A DNA stretch of 42,895 bases from Phoronis australis (taxonomy: Eukaryota > Phoronida > Phoronidae). The DNA is taken from NCBI GenBank assembly GCA_002633005.1, contig NMRA01000968.1, forward strand, positions 39,407-82,301, read 5' to 3'. This document shows positions 31,610-42,895 of this stretch, one piece after another (position 1 is the first letter of the stretch; every line of letters starts with the position of its first letter). The translations under genes and the position numbers were made by a program. The notes beneath the pieces were generated by a model. The model saw only the letters and a list, made by a program, of their open reading frames with translations. It made no database searches and was not told where the DNA came from.

Positions 31610-34600
31610 GTTTCGTCTGCCCAATGCCAAGGTGCTCTCCCCGTATTTCGCAGCCCGAGCGAGGAATTTCTTACAACCCCATAAATCAAATAATGATTTT
31701 GGTGGTATAAGAATTTCATAAAATGAATGCTTCCTTAAGGTCAAAATCGAATCCTAAAGTCGTCACTTTTTCGACAGGTCTACTATATGAGGCCCTTTCT
31801 CGTGAAATAATGTTTAAACATGTTGTGTACTCACGTTTTTATGGTCTGCTTCCCCGTGGTTTATCCGCACGCCAATAGGAGTTGTATGGGAGATTGGCGA
31901 CGACAAGGGGTCGGAAATGATGGCGATAGGGAGAAGTCGAAGCAGTTTGTTCCCTCCCCCCACCAGTAATGTTTACCTTCCGATGTGCAGCCCCACGAAA
32001 GAAAGGGTGGCTTTTCCCCTTTGCGAACGGGTTCCCTTTTAAAGTTATAACTCTGCAATTTTACATTGGAATGCTAGAAAATGGTTCCATATATAACTGT
32101 CATTCCACCAGAGCACCGAAAGGTCAACTCTAGTGTCACCGACTCAGATCTTAAAAAATTGGGTGTACATCCTGGTGGGTTATGTTGAAAATGCTTGTTT
32201 GAAATTTTTCGGGCCATTATTTTTAATCTAGAGCATCATGAATATTTTGGCCGGAAATAGTCAATTTTTGGTGCAAGAAGTTTCAGTTAGTGAAATTGTT
32301 TTAAAACGGCTTAAAAACGGGAAATGAAAATATTTATAACGTTTATGTAGACATTGAATCTCTCCTTCAGAAGATAGTGTTTGAATTTTCAAAAGTTTTT
32401 CCGTTAACCGTCAATGGATTGACAAGATTCGGTAAATTTTGCCCAATTATGTGTTTTTTTGAGGTGCTCTGGGGCCAGTTTGCGGGATGTTGGTGATTTC
32501 CAATGATATTTTTCATCAGTTTGTTTCTGATTAAGAAAATGAAAAAATAAAAATATGGGCTTTTTGTTTGTTTGCAAGCAACAACCGATAAAAAGACATA
32601 CCATCTTGTATTTTACGGTGCTTGACTTCGGGCAGTATGCAACTGTATCTCATAAACCTCATAAAGACGCTTCATTAATTTTTGCAAATAAGTTTCTATG
32701 GTAATCAAATCAGTCGCCGTCAATTCTTTATTCTTTGACTACTGCTGGCTCTCTAGTGGCAGTTTCTAGAACTAGATTTATTTGGTGAAATTTCATGAAA
32801 TTTGGCCATGAAGTTTCCATCGAGGAAAAGATGACACATGCATGTTTGAGAACGACGTTTCAATATTAATCTAATTCTGTTACAATATAGAGTTTTCTGT
32901 CTACTATTGTACCTGAGGATGACTTTTGATTAATATCGAAATTCGTTTACATGCTGCATTCTAGCGTCGATTTTATTTTCCACATCTTACTTCTAATTTA
33001 GCCAAAAACTAATATTATTGAACATGCATGTTTTCGAATGAGTCTTAGCACTTTGGAAACCGATCATGCCTAAAACCTGTGCCTCCCTCTCTCCGTCAGC
33101 TGCTAACTGGTGTCCTGGCAAGGTCCACCTTATGACCTGATAACCATTACATAAAATATATAAAGTCACTCTAATCTGAATTTTGTCATTTTTACAGAAT
33201 GTTAATCTTTAACCGATTTCTCCCAAAGCTGATTTTGTCAGTTGTTGTCACACACCTCGAGAGATAAAAATGATATTTCTTAAAAATTTTGGATGCACGG
33301 GTTTAAAAATTTTCATTGCAGCAAAGCAATCTCATTACAAATTAGTACGCAAACTAAAATGATCCTAAGAGCCTTTTGTCACAGTAAGTAACTTAGAATG
33401 TACCTTGGAAATGTTCAGCAATACAGGGTGAACCAAGCTCACGTTAAGTATGAAAGTAGACATGCATAATTGTTACCATGGCGACTGATTACCATAAAAG
33501 TTTTTGTCCTTAAACTAGAAATTGACTAAGCATGATAATAAATAATATGAAGCTATCACACAGATGGATTGGGGTAAGCTTCACACTTCATAATCCAAAT
33601 GTAACCCATTTCTGTAAATCAAGTAAGATTTTTCACATTTTGTTGCTTTGCTTTCTCTTGAAGTAGAAAGTGACTAGTTACAAAACATGAATCAAACGCG
33701 CATTTTGTTCATAGAATTTAGAAAAAATATGTGTCTTGTGAAAGATAATCGTGCATTGAAGAGAAGTTGAATTTAAAAAAAAAATATTTCACAGCAATTT
33801 CAACAGAATTTAGCAGAATGCAAGGTCAATTGAATGGGCAACTTACATTGAAATAAATAGAAGATTCATAACAGTTATGTCAAAAATGTTATGGCACAAG
33901 CACCGAACAAATGTACAAAACTGCTTTTTGTAGCAGTGCGTTTGCAAATGTATTGGTAATCAAATCTTCACCGATGTAGCCAGTTGAACATGCCTTTCTG
34001 TTCAAAAAAGTAACCATGTTGTCCATCGTGAATTGTGAGCACTTTAACCACTCAATTCAATATGTTACAACTGCGTGATTAATTTCTGGTGTTAACTCTC
34101 GGATTGTACACAATGATTAGTAAAGGCATGCGTTACTAAATTTTACTGCTAACCTATTCGTGAAAAACACTCCGTAATTTATGCTGCTGACGTCGCAAGA
34201 TGGCCGACCCGACCGGAATGAAGTCAAAATTTGACGCATAAACAGCGATAACTTTTGAGTGCACCACGCGTTTTTGATATTTTTTCATTTTTGTATTTCA
34301 GAAATTTATGCCTTTCCTGTGATGTAGGCTTTTGTCTTCAAAGTGAAAAAAATATTTTTTGTTCGACCGCTTCATACAGTCTAGGACCCTTAATTCAAAA
34401 GATTTTTTATCAATCAAAGCTAAATTGCCTTGAAACATCGCACAAATCGGAATTTTTTTTATTAAAAATCACATGAATTGTTCATGTCAGCCTGAAAATT
34501 GTCTCTAAGGTCGTCAACCATTTTGAGTTTTGGCACCAGACAATTATGTCATCACTTGCCAGTTATGAACGCTCAATGGGTGAAATAGTGATATGGATAT

Positions 34601-37600
34601 GTCAGACACCTAAAATGTTGATACCCATTAATTATCTTTCTTGAAACCATTTTAAATGTAACGAAGTTACAAAGACATTCGTTTAAAAAACGTAGAATAC
34701 GCAACGTTTGGGCATTTTTTAGAGATTTTAAAATTTGTTCGGATATCCAAGATCTATCCAAAACATAAATTTCATTGTCCACAGCCCCTTAAACTGGCTT
34801 GTAGAGGCACGTGAGTGACACTCATACAAAAGTATGCAGTTCACACTTCGATTGTACTTGTCTACCATTATTCTCCAGTTAACAAACTATTCGCGACTAA
34901 ATCTAACCCCTGCCTGTTTCAAACCATTAAATTCATTGGCTAAGGTGAGAAAAATCCGCTGCCTTTTCAAAAAAGGGATCATCGATTTTAGTTACGCTAT
35001 CGCTTAGTGCCAACAAAACAAATATTACAACAAATTTTATTCACTGTTGAACATATAATTCCTAGCAACGACCTCTGGGGTCATACGGGGGACGCCATAA
35101 TGGTTGTCAAGGCTCGACACCGTGAATGTTGCCATTATTCCGCCAAACACCTCTGTTTTCATAGGTGGACGTTTAGCATTGTAGCCCATTGTGCATATTA
35201 GGGGACGAATGAATACCGGCAAACAATCTATATCACTAAATACACTGCTAAAGAGCGAATTAGGTCGAAGCGTGTGTCCGAAGCTGGGAAAAAGAAGGTC
35301 TGGAGTTTTCTGACAGTCACTTCCAAGCATTTTAAACTAGACAGGTATGTAGAATTCAAAGGAATCTCACGGCACTCTTTTAACTGATGGCCATGCGAAA
35401 TAGTGGTTCAATACCTGTTTTATTCAATTTGTTTCATGCACATGAGTCACTTGTTTATCGACTGTACACGTGAAGCCCCCTTCTATTTGTTTCAGTCCTC
35501 CTATCAGTCGTTGTGAACTGAGTGGCCGAAGAAGTTTTATGTCTGATCCACAAATACTCAACGTAAATATATTCAAAACAGAAAACATGTTACAGGTTTA
35601 TAGTCTCGCGGGATGAGCCGTTTATTGCACGTGTAATGCTGACAGAATATACCCGAGTTTCGTGATGAAAAACTTCTACCGTCAATTTCACAGGTTCAAT
35701 TCACCTGCAGCACTGCAGGGTTCAGAACTTCGGACCCGTTTGGGTCATGCTGATGTTCAAATGACGACATCACAAGAGTCCATCATTAGCGGACCTCGTA
35801 TTCAGTATAGCCAGGAATGGCCACTGTTCTACCAGAGCCTCCTCAACGTACATGTATACACGTACGAACCATCTTATAATTACACTTAGTAGGAATACAT
35901 CTATTGTTATGAATTCTGAGCCAAAACCTCCAAAAGCCCGTACTTCTGTGATTCATGTTGTATCTTATGGTAGCGTGTGGGAAAGGTAATTAGTGCTTAC
36001 CGATTGCTGAGTGATGCATCTACATAGTGGCCTATCGGATAATTTCTTGCTGTCCATATACAGTACTTCCATAGCCTAAACATTCGTTCCAGCCAGCACT
36101 TTGGTTTCCATTCTACCTGAAGGTAGCCAAAGGTACAACACCTTCATGTAACTAAGACTAAACTGTCAAAATAACTTAACCATAACACATTATGCAACCC
36201 AATCAGTCTCTCCCATTTTGAAAACTAAAGTAAAAACAAAGTTTTTATCCACCATGGCACTACTGTTTTAAATGTTGAAGATGATTATATTTTTCCGCGC
36301 ATCTTTGCAGTATGTTATGATTGCAAATTTTCACATTTTGTTATATTTTTCTTGATATTGTTTATACCGTGTAATTCGTGTCAGTTAGCTCTTCCTATTG
36401 TTTGCTCAGTTCACACGAGGACTTTGATGACAATAAGTCGGGAGACACTGCAGGGTAATTTCATGTGCAAGTATTTTATTTACCCGTGTATATATTTCAC
36501 TATATATTTCACTATATATTTCATGTTTTATATGAGATTTTCCACTCCCTAATAGGCCCATGTAACAATCTACTTTTAGACTGTCTCAAAAAATGAACGC
36601 TCGTTCGCAAGTCTAGTTATGGGAGAAGGAAGGATCACGTGAGGTTTCAAACTGGGATGTGACATTGTCATCGATTCCGAGCTTCACTGTGGCATTTTTT
36701 TATAAGTCACAGTTCACAACAGCCCCCGATCCCCAATTATTATTTCGTTCGTTAATTGATTTATCAAAACCATTAGGATAGACCACAGTAAATATAAAAA
36801 TACTGAAGATAGAGATAGACGAAGATATGAATCAAAATTAGGACGGCTAATAGTGTCAAGGTACAAGTAAAAATAGACTAAAAGATAATCGATGTGTGAA
36901 TGACACGGTTAAGTGGTTTGTTAGTTCAGTCCCAATTCTCGCCCTCCTTCTCGAATTCTCACGAGTATCATGATTCACCACAGCCCAAAAAGGAATATGA
37001 GAGTCACTATGGGCGTTGGGTTACGGTTCACGGATGTGAAAATGTTTCACGAATCGTGATAAATTCTCCACAATGGTGGTTACAGTACATTGGCCGTACA
37101 TGTAGCACATACATAGTCCCTGGGCGCGGTGTGTTCCCTCTCATGGTGCATCTTAAACAACCTGCTATCGCGAAGTCAAATATTCAGAGAGCAAATACTA
37201 TCGATCGTCACTGTAAACATGTTTCAAACAAAATTTTCTGGTAAAGCGGTTTCTGATCTTCTCTTATGCATGCGATTAAGGCACTTCAATGTAGAGGACA
37301 GTGGAACACGTAACTGTTGACATTGACTGCCGTCTGAACAAGTCTTTCAGTACAGTAGATCCATGTATTGCAGTTATTTTCACCCTGAGATTATGAGGTA
37401 AAAACCTCCAAATTCGCTATCGCGTACATGCATGAAGATATTGCGTGACGGTGATGTGGCGTGACACAGTTAGATGGTAACGACACGAACAAGTAAACAC
37501 GAGACGATGAACAGGTATCCAGTGAGCAAATACTTTAAGTCAACTGTAGCCCCAAGGTAAATGAACAAACACTGATTAGACACCACCCAGGAGATACTCG

Positions 37601-37635
37601 AATATAATAACGTATAGATAGAAAACTATAGGGCA
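31610..37635. other. Intergenic, no supported gene
   Basis: Mostly AT-rich with short shadow frames. TGACGTCG at 34188 followed by CAAGATGGCCGAC (34196-34208) resembles a CRE plus YY1 core-promoter pair and opens a 13-codon frame that ends at TAA. A three-copy ATATATTTCACT repeat lies at 36489-36522. Confidence 0.4.
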
Positions 37636-37636
37636 C

Positions 37637-37775
37637 CACTCGGGCGGATCTAGCATGTCGTCAAAGAGGTCCAACCACATTTTTCGAAGGAAAACTCCCG
37701 CGTATAAGCTGTAAAATCACCGTGTCAACGGCTTTTTGGTCGTCTTAGGCCCAACTCCAGTAAATCCGCCTATGG
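37637..37775. mobile_element. Short hAT-like MITE candidate
   Basis: GGCGGATCTA at 37643-37652 is inverted as TAAATCCGCC at 37761-37770 (9 of 10 match). The span is about 135 bp. I find no convincing 8-bp target duplication. The left interior resembles the sequence after 27281. Confidence 0.45.
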
Positions 37776-38025
37776 TACCTTCTAATCTGTTAGATAATGG
37801 ACATCCAGGCTTACGTATGTATAGGATACATCCTTGATGTGGTCACACGTTTATAGTTGTTTAAGTGTGTGTAAACCTTTGTGCATTGAAATTCCAAATG
37901 TGATCATGTTGACAGCGAACTCTAGTGGCACACTAGGAAACATGTCCGTGAAAAAACCTATTCATCCCGGCAGGTCCCCTTACATTTGAACTTGATTCTT
38001 GCAGCTTCTCGCCTAGACTTACGTC

Positions 38026-40672
38026 ATGCCGGCCCCCCGCCTGTTCAAGGGCAAGACCCCTTTCACCACAAATTACCAGGATGACTTCTGCTTTAACCGG
38101 GGGTACTTAGTGGACCAGGCCAAGGTTGCTCCAATTGAACCGGGCCGCAGGAACAACCCCCATCCACACGAGGTGAGTATAGGCCTACTGCTCAACCGAA
38201 AAAGACTTTCAGCGTTGCACCCCTTCTTGCATAGATTGTTAAAATGAAAATCTAATTAGAACGTTTTTACTATCATAAAATGGGTGTTCTTTTATTCCTT
38301 AATTACTGTCATGGTTCACCAACTCAAATTACGGACTGGCAATGCACACGTGCGTCATTTTCGTCTGCTCACTTTTAAGGCTGGCACGTTTCCTGGGTCG
38401 ATGATGGTTTCGTTGTTCTTGTTGGTAACGGAAATAGCACCCAATTGCCGTAAGGAACATTACTGATGAGACGGATTTTATGACAGTAAAATGCAGGCCA
38501 GTTCGATTTTGGTCTTTGAGCCAGCTCAGCAGGGCGGACTGTTATCTTAATGTTTCAATGTAGGCGGGTTGGACTGAATACTCCAGCTAAACGTTTGCTC
38601 CAGATGTTCACCGTATGTTTGTTTCCAGTAAAAAAAAATATTGTCTTTTCATGTTACAGTTGGAATAGTTAATAAACATTTACTTATTTCGCATAGATTG
38701 GAAATGTAAATCTGCGTAGTCTGCCACAGGCTCACAGCTGATGTATAAGTGTACTTGTACCTATACCAACCTTACATACTAATGGTTTTGTGAAATAAGT
38801 TGCCTTTTAGAAAAATGCCCTAAATCAACCTTTCCGATAATTTTATGTTTACATGTATTTCAAACAATTCAAAATCAAAGCGATTTGCTGTACAAGGTAT
38901 TCTCCACTTTCTTTCAAAAATAAAGAAATTCTTGAAATTTAATGAAGAATATTCAAGTGACAATTTCGTTATGAATCTTTGCTACGTCACAGGCAGTAAT
39001 GACCCGAAAATACAGGATTGTCATTTACGAGACATTTTATGTGTACGTTTTAAACTGGCGAATTAGAGAAAGGAGACTCTTGTTTCCTAATAGTATCAAC
39101 ATGTAGTGTGGAAGTTCACAGAAAATACTTCGTTTGCTTCAGTTGTAGATTCAATTTGCAGAAATCTTTATCGCTTTGAAAATGTCAACGACTGTACTTA
39201 TCAGTTTTCAAACGTGTCAGAAATTGTTGATAATCTCGTCATTTTTCAATGTCTGATACCTCCACCAAAGGGAACACATCTCGCCTAATCTTTCGTCAAA
39301 TAAGCGTATTATCATATGAAGGTTTAGAAACGCCTTGAGCGAGTATTTCTGAATGTGCCACTCTTCAGTAGGCTTCGTTTAATTTGATTGACTTCAAAAC
39401 TAGAGTAATCCTACAGTCACTGCTACATGTATTCTATAAGGGTAACGCAGATCTGGCTTATCCTACTTGCAAACATGCATGAAAACAGATGAAGCCGTTC
39501 TTGGCATTCAAAATTGTAATACTTGTGTTTCAACTGAGCAGTCGCTATGTTTGCTCAATCGATCACGTCTGATGGTTTCATTGCTGTTGTCAAGGCAATT
39601 TTGGTTTTGAATCGGCGCGTTATTAACACTTTCATAATTCACAACCGTGGTAACGACGAGTCGCGGTGGAGCGCCATGACGTTAGCTTATAGGTTTTGTG
39701 CACACACATACAAAGTCTACGAACTGAAACATCTACAGTACTCTGGAACGATTCACCTTCACAGTTAGACTGGGAATACGTCATATATGTATGTTATTGA
39801 TGGCTTGATAGTACCAAAAAAAACGTTTTTCAACGAAGACAATCACGCTGGTTATATGAAATATAGGCAAAGGTGACCGAGACATTTGCTATGCAGAATA
39901 GTGGTGAAAAAACGTGATTTTAATCGTTGAATGGCCTGAATGAATACGGTTCGTCCGTTGCCCGCTGAATTTTGTGATGATAGCTCCGTCTACTCTTACT
40001 ACAGCTTTTTTAAAATGACTAACACATTACCCTGTACAGCTGTTGTTATCTTTTTATTTATTAATGAATAAGACTAACTCTTCGATTTTGTAAATCTATA
40101 ATTATGAATCTCTTTCTCTCCCTCTTCTACAGGACTTCGTGAACCTCAAAGGAAAAATGGCCAAAGTAGACCCCAAGGTCGTGAAAGAGGCAGTCAGAGA
40201 GTACATGGATAACCTTATGACCGCCAGTCGTCGCACCTACGATGATTACACGCCGTATATTCAACAGGAAGGAAAGAAACCGGTCGTCATGAAGTCACAT
40301 GGTAGTTTATCTTGTTTAATTTCCGAGGGTTACAATGCATCATAATCATACACACATGGCTGAACAGTTTTCTTACAAAACGGGCGTGTGCTTCATTAAA
40401 AATGATAAAAAATTAGCTAAACCCTGTGTTTATTTTTTGTGAAATTGTATGCAAATAACACCAACATAATTGTGACCTTTAAAGTGTCCAAAAGGTTTTG
40501 GAAATTTACGCTTTATATGTATATTGTATCGGGTGTGGCAAAAAATAAACAAAAAATAATTTAGGGGCACTTTTTCAATATTTTAACCTTGCATTAATTT
40601 CAGTTCCAAAGACGAAGCGCGGGTTAACAGACTCTGTCATGTACCCGACGTCGACAGAGGTGCAAATACTTG
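38026..40672 (+). CDS. Unrecognised gene, first three exons (128 residues, 3' incomplete)
   Basis: Exons 38026-38172 (donor GAG|GTGAGT, phase 0), 40133-40301 (acceptor CCCTCTTCTACAG, donor CATG|GTAGTT, phase 1) and 40604-40672 (acceptor TTAATTTCAG, donor CTTG|GTGAGT, phase 1) join in frame. The product starts MPAPRLFKGKTPFTTNYQDD, has EAVREYMDNLMTASRRTYDD in exon 2 and ends VMYPTSTEVQILG before a further donor. No signal peptide or membrane segment is present. Composition, Tyr/Pro/Arg motifs and the TTxYQxDF-like phrase recall small ciliary or sperm microtubule-associated proteins, but I cannot name a family. A possible acceptor at 38001-38004 suggests a 5'UTR exon upstream. The last exon or exons are not found before the window end. 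Confidence 0.72.
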
Positions 40673-42095
40673 GTGAGTGAAGACCGTGTGATAGTTTCCG
40701 TAGAGGTGTGAATATGATTAAAAATAGAGGGAAATGGAAACGAAATGGAACACGATAAAAAGCTCAGATAGGTTTGAATTATTCAACTGCACTTGATTCC
40801 TACTCTAAAGTGAGTGTGTGTTTAAAATATCCTGTGTGAGTGGGACCCGATAGGTCCAGCAGACATATTTATCAGGGGCCGGGTCCAAGAAAACTTAGCC
40901 AAGACAAATGTTAAACTCTAGACAATTTCATGATGAACCTCAAGTTTGTCTTAACTCAGCTTCAGCAAAGTGTCCCTCGTTTCAGTTCTCATCAAATAAG
41001 TGGAAAGTGTGTCAGCTATAGCCTTGTCCATTCTGAACCTTATTCAAGTCGATCTCGATAAACCCCGTGTTGGGTTATATTTCTTCCCTGACGAATGTAT
41101 TGGGGTCGCCATTTTGGCAATCTTGAAATATGACTCAAGACAAAGCGAAACTTAAATGGGACTCAGCTAAGTTTCCTTTTTATGTTTATACCTTTATTGA
41201 AAAAGCCGCATTTATAAATCGATACACAGTCACACACACACACGCACACCTAATCCTGCTGACTACCGAGTAGTTACAAAGATACACCATCTGTTTTCTA
41301 AAAGATCTAATTTTTTAATTTTTGTGTTCATTGAGGGGTCAAGAAAGTATAGTCTGAGTTTGGACGCCTCAGAACTAGCAAACAATATGTACATATCAAG
41401 TCAAACAAAATGGAGCAATAGCACTGTTTAGTTTTTCTCTAAAATAGTATAATTGAATCGGAATTTATACAGGCGCTCAGTTGTATTTTTTCAATACAAG
41501 CTCCTGGCAGTAAATTAACGGTTTACCCAAAAGTAAAATGATGTTTTCGAAAGTCTTTAGTTCATCAGCAAAGTCCAGGTTAACAGTTTTGTAGGAGAGT
41601 GAAGCAACACATAAAGAATTCCCTTTCTTTAAACTGTTTCACAGTCCCAAAATATGTGCTTCAAAGTCCTTTTAGATTATCTACAAAATCATCAAGAGGT
41701 TTTGTTTTTAATTTGTATTAGTTTTTTAAGAATTAATGTCTAAATTCTCGTCAAGAGCGTAAATTGAAACCACCCAAGACTAGGGTTGGGTTGAAGGAAA
41801 GGTAGTGTAGATATCTTCCCAGGAAAGATTATTTGCTTTTCCTTACACTGTTTTGCTTCCGACTTTGAATCTCGGAACAATAACTAAATTGAGTACAAAT
41901 ATGTCGACACCCTCTCCCACAACTTCTCAATTTCCTTAAAAATGTTAGCATCATATGACAATATTAAAGTGTACACAACATGACTCTAGTACCTCAAAAT
42001 AAATTTTATTATTATATCTTACTTGATTTCAGTGCCTTTAGTGCACAGCTCATAAAGAAACACGCAAAAATTGAAAAAAATAATAATTATGTACA
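40673..42095. other. Probable intron or downstream sequence, no exon found
   Basis: The donor at 40673 implies another exon, but none is recognisable here. A short CA microsatellite lies at 41229-41248. Confidence 0.45.
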
Positions 42096-42179
42096 ACGTC
42101 ATGGGTTGAACCCAAGTCGTTTGCCATACCGTTCGGATCAGAGACAAAGTGTCGAGAAGGTTCGTAGAGGGATCAAAAG

Positions 42180-42405
42180 ATGTGTTTCGGAGGCTGCAGC
42201 AACAGCAGCCAGGCGGAAAACGTCTCGGTGTTCCAAAGGACACCAAAGTTGCGCAGAAGTGGCATGACTTCGTGCGCCGAACGAGAGAGTGGGAAGTCAT
42301 CGTGGACCAAGCGATTCGGTCCGGGGCCACTCTGTGTTCTGCCCACTTCGAGGACTCGTGTTTCGACTCCAGTCACAGGAGACGATGAAGGCCTGGTTCA
42401 ATAAA
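42180..42405 (+). pseudogene. THAP zinc-finger domain pseudogene
   Basis: THAP domains are C2-CH zinc fingers that bind DNA and occur in cell-cycle regulators and P-element-type transposases. Here MCFGGCSNSSQAENVSVF (42180-42233) supplies the first Cys pair and the S-V-F strand. The rest, VPKDTKVAQKWHDFVRR then LCSAHFEDSCFDSSHRRR, is in another frame from about 42230 to 42385, so a deletion that shifts the frame hit the F-PKD junction. A TGA then replaces the residue before RPGSIK, where THAP proteins have LKPG. AATAAA follows at 42400-42405. The two lesions indicate a pseudogene, though one could be sequencing error. Confidence 0.78.
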
Positions 42406-42437
42406 GGACAATATTTATCATTCAGAAACATCAGCTC

Positions 42438-42686
42438 TTAATTCAGGATCGTCTGTTGGATGACTGGGTTGACTCGCCGAGCCCGAGACCGCTTCTCTCG
42501 CGGGAGGATCCAGTTTACAAGGCTCAAAGTAGAAAAGTACGCAGCCGGAAGCACATTAAACTTGTTCTCGCTTTCGTGCAACCCCATTTCCTCATCCTGG
42601 CCACCATTCTCATACGTTTCTTCATAGTATTCGTTCAATTCTTGCTCATAATCGTGGTCACTTTCAAATTCCCTGGTCTCCGCCAT
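42438..42686 (-). CDS. Acidic hypothetical reading frame, possible first coding exon
   Basis: An 82-codon minus-strand frame begins MAETREFESDHDYEQELNEY then YEETYENGGQDEEMG, strikingly acidic. It starts in a good context (GAACAATGGCGG) 29 bases downstream of CRE/E2F-like sites. It turns basic after residue 62 (PREKRSRARRVNPV), where a donor such as CTT|GTAAAC near codon 56 may end the exon instead. Family unknown. It converges on the THAP remnant. Confidence 0.4.
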   Translation of the reverse strand: MAETREFESDHDYEQELNEYYEETYENGGQDEEMGLHESENKFNVLPAAYFSTLSLVNWILPREKRSRARRVNPVIQQTILN

Positions 42687-42714
42687 TGTTCAATGCTAGT
42701 CACTGATCTCCTGT

Positions 42715-42744
42715 GTTCAACCCATGACGTCACATGGCGGGAAA
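42715..42744 (-). promoter_or_regulatory. CRE palindrome and E2F-like site
   Basis: TGACGTCA at 42725-42732 is a full CREB/ATF palindrome. TGGCGGGAAA at 42735-42744 matches the E2F consensus TTTCCCGCCA in reverse. They lie 39-58 bases upstream of the minus-strand ATG at 42686 and fit a compact promoter for it. Confidence 0.5.
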
Positions 42745-42895
42745 TGTGAAAATTGGCAAAATTGAAAGAAAAATCAAAATTTTGAGCTAATTACACAAAA
42801 TAAACATGGGTTTAGCTAAATTTTACGTCATACATTTAGTCTGTGGCCACCGGTAATTCAAAATGTGCAAAAATCCATGGTGTGTACTGTTTAAG

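Larger units (their letters stand above)
42096..42730. repeat. 16-bp inverted repeat pair enclosing THAP remnant
   Basis: ACGTCATGGGTTGAAC at 42096-42111 is perfectly inverted at 42715-42730. The match stops on both sides. Span 635 bp. It could be the terminal repeat of a small transposon or a motif shared by two promoters. Confidence 0.6.

Overview
The window looks like a piece of a highly polymorphic, AT-rich metazoan genome, most likely a marine invertebrate and perhaps a deuterostome. Genes have short, well-spaced exons with GT-AG introns. The intergenic sequence holds LINE, hAT-like and foldback debris. Conserved protein segments resemble their vertebrate homologues. Species cannot be fixed from sequence alone.

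Region 1 (1 to about 15,000) is the 3' part of a plus-strand UBAP2/UBAP2L (lingerer) homologue. Thirteen exons join in one consistent frame from 255 to 13417 and encode 763 residues; the UBA domain and RGG region would lie upstream of the window. The introns contain a 38-bp minisatellite whose last unit is a splice acceptor, a 3'-end LINE fragment and a foldback element. The last exons and the 3'UTR appear twice. Both restarts lie exactly at single-N joins (11858 and 14145), so the simplest reading is that an alternative haplotype (11859-14144) was inserted by the assembler.

Region 2 (about 15,000-21,600) has no convincing gene. It holds a degenerate ~20-bp periodic array rich in TAATTA cores, twin GC-rich hairpins, a perfect 15-bp stem-loop and a 327-base N gap.

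Region 3 (21,611-23,120) is a complete linker histone H1 gene of 166 residues, with an H1 box and a TATA box. Unusually for a histone it has two introns and a polyadenylation signal in place of the histone stem-loop.

Region 4 (about 23,100-38,000) is mostly gene-free. It contains a Cys-rich CXC-like remnant, a tRNA-like pseudogene, two elements sharing hAT-like ends, and an unrecognised cluster of broken reading frames at 30,236-31,605.

Region 5 (38,026-40,672) is the 5' part of an unrecognised three-exon plus-strand gene, whose composition loosely recalls small ciliary microtubule-associated proteins. Region 6 (42,096-42,744) holds a broken THAP zinc-finger domain and a convergent acidic reading frame, flanked by a 16-bp inverted repeat with CRE-like and E2F-like sites.

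Nothing here forms a coherent multi-gene system. The strongest observations are the haplotype mis-join, the splice-acceptor minisatellite, the intron-containing H1 gene and the THAP pseudogene inside inverted repeats.
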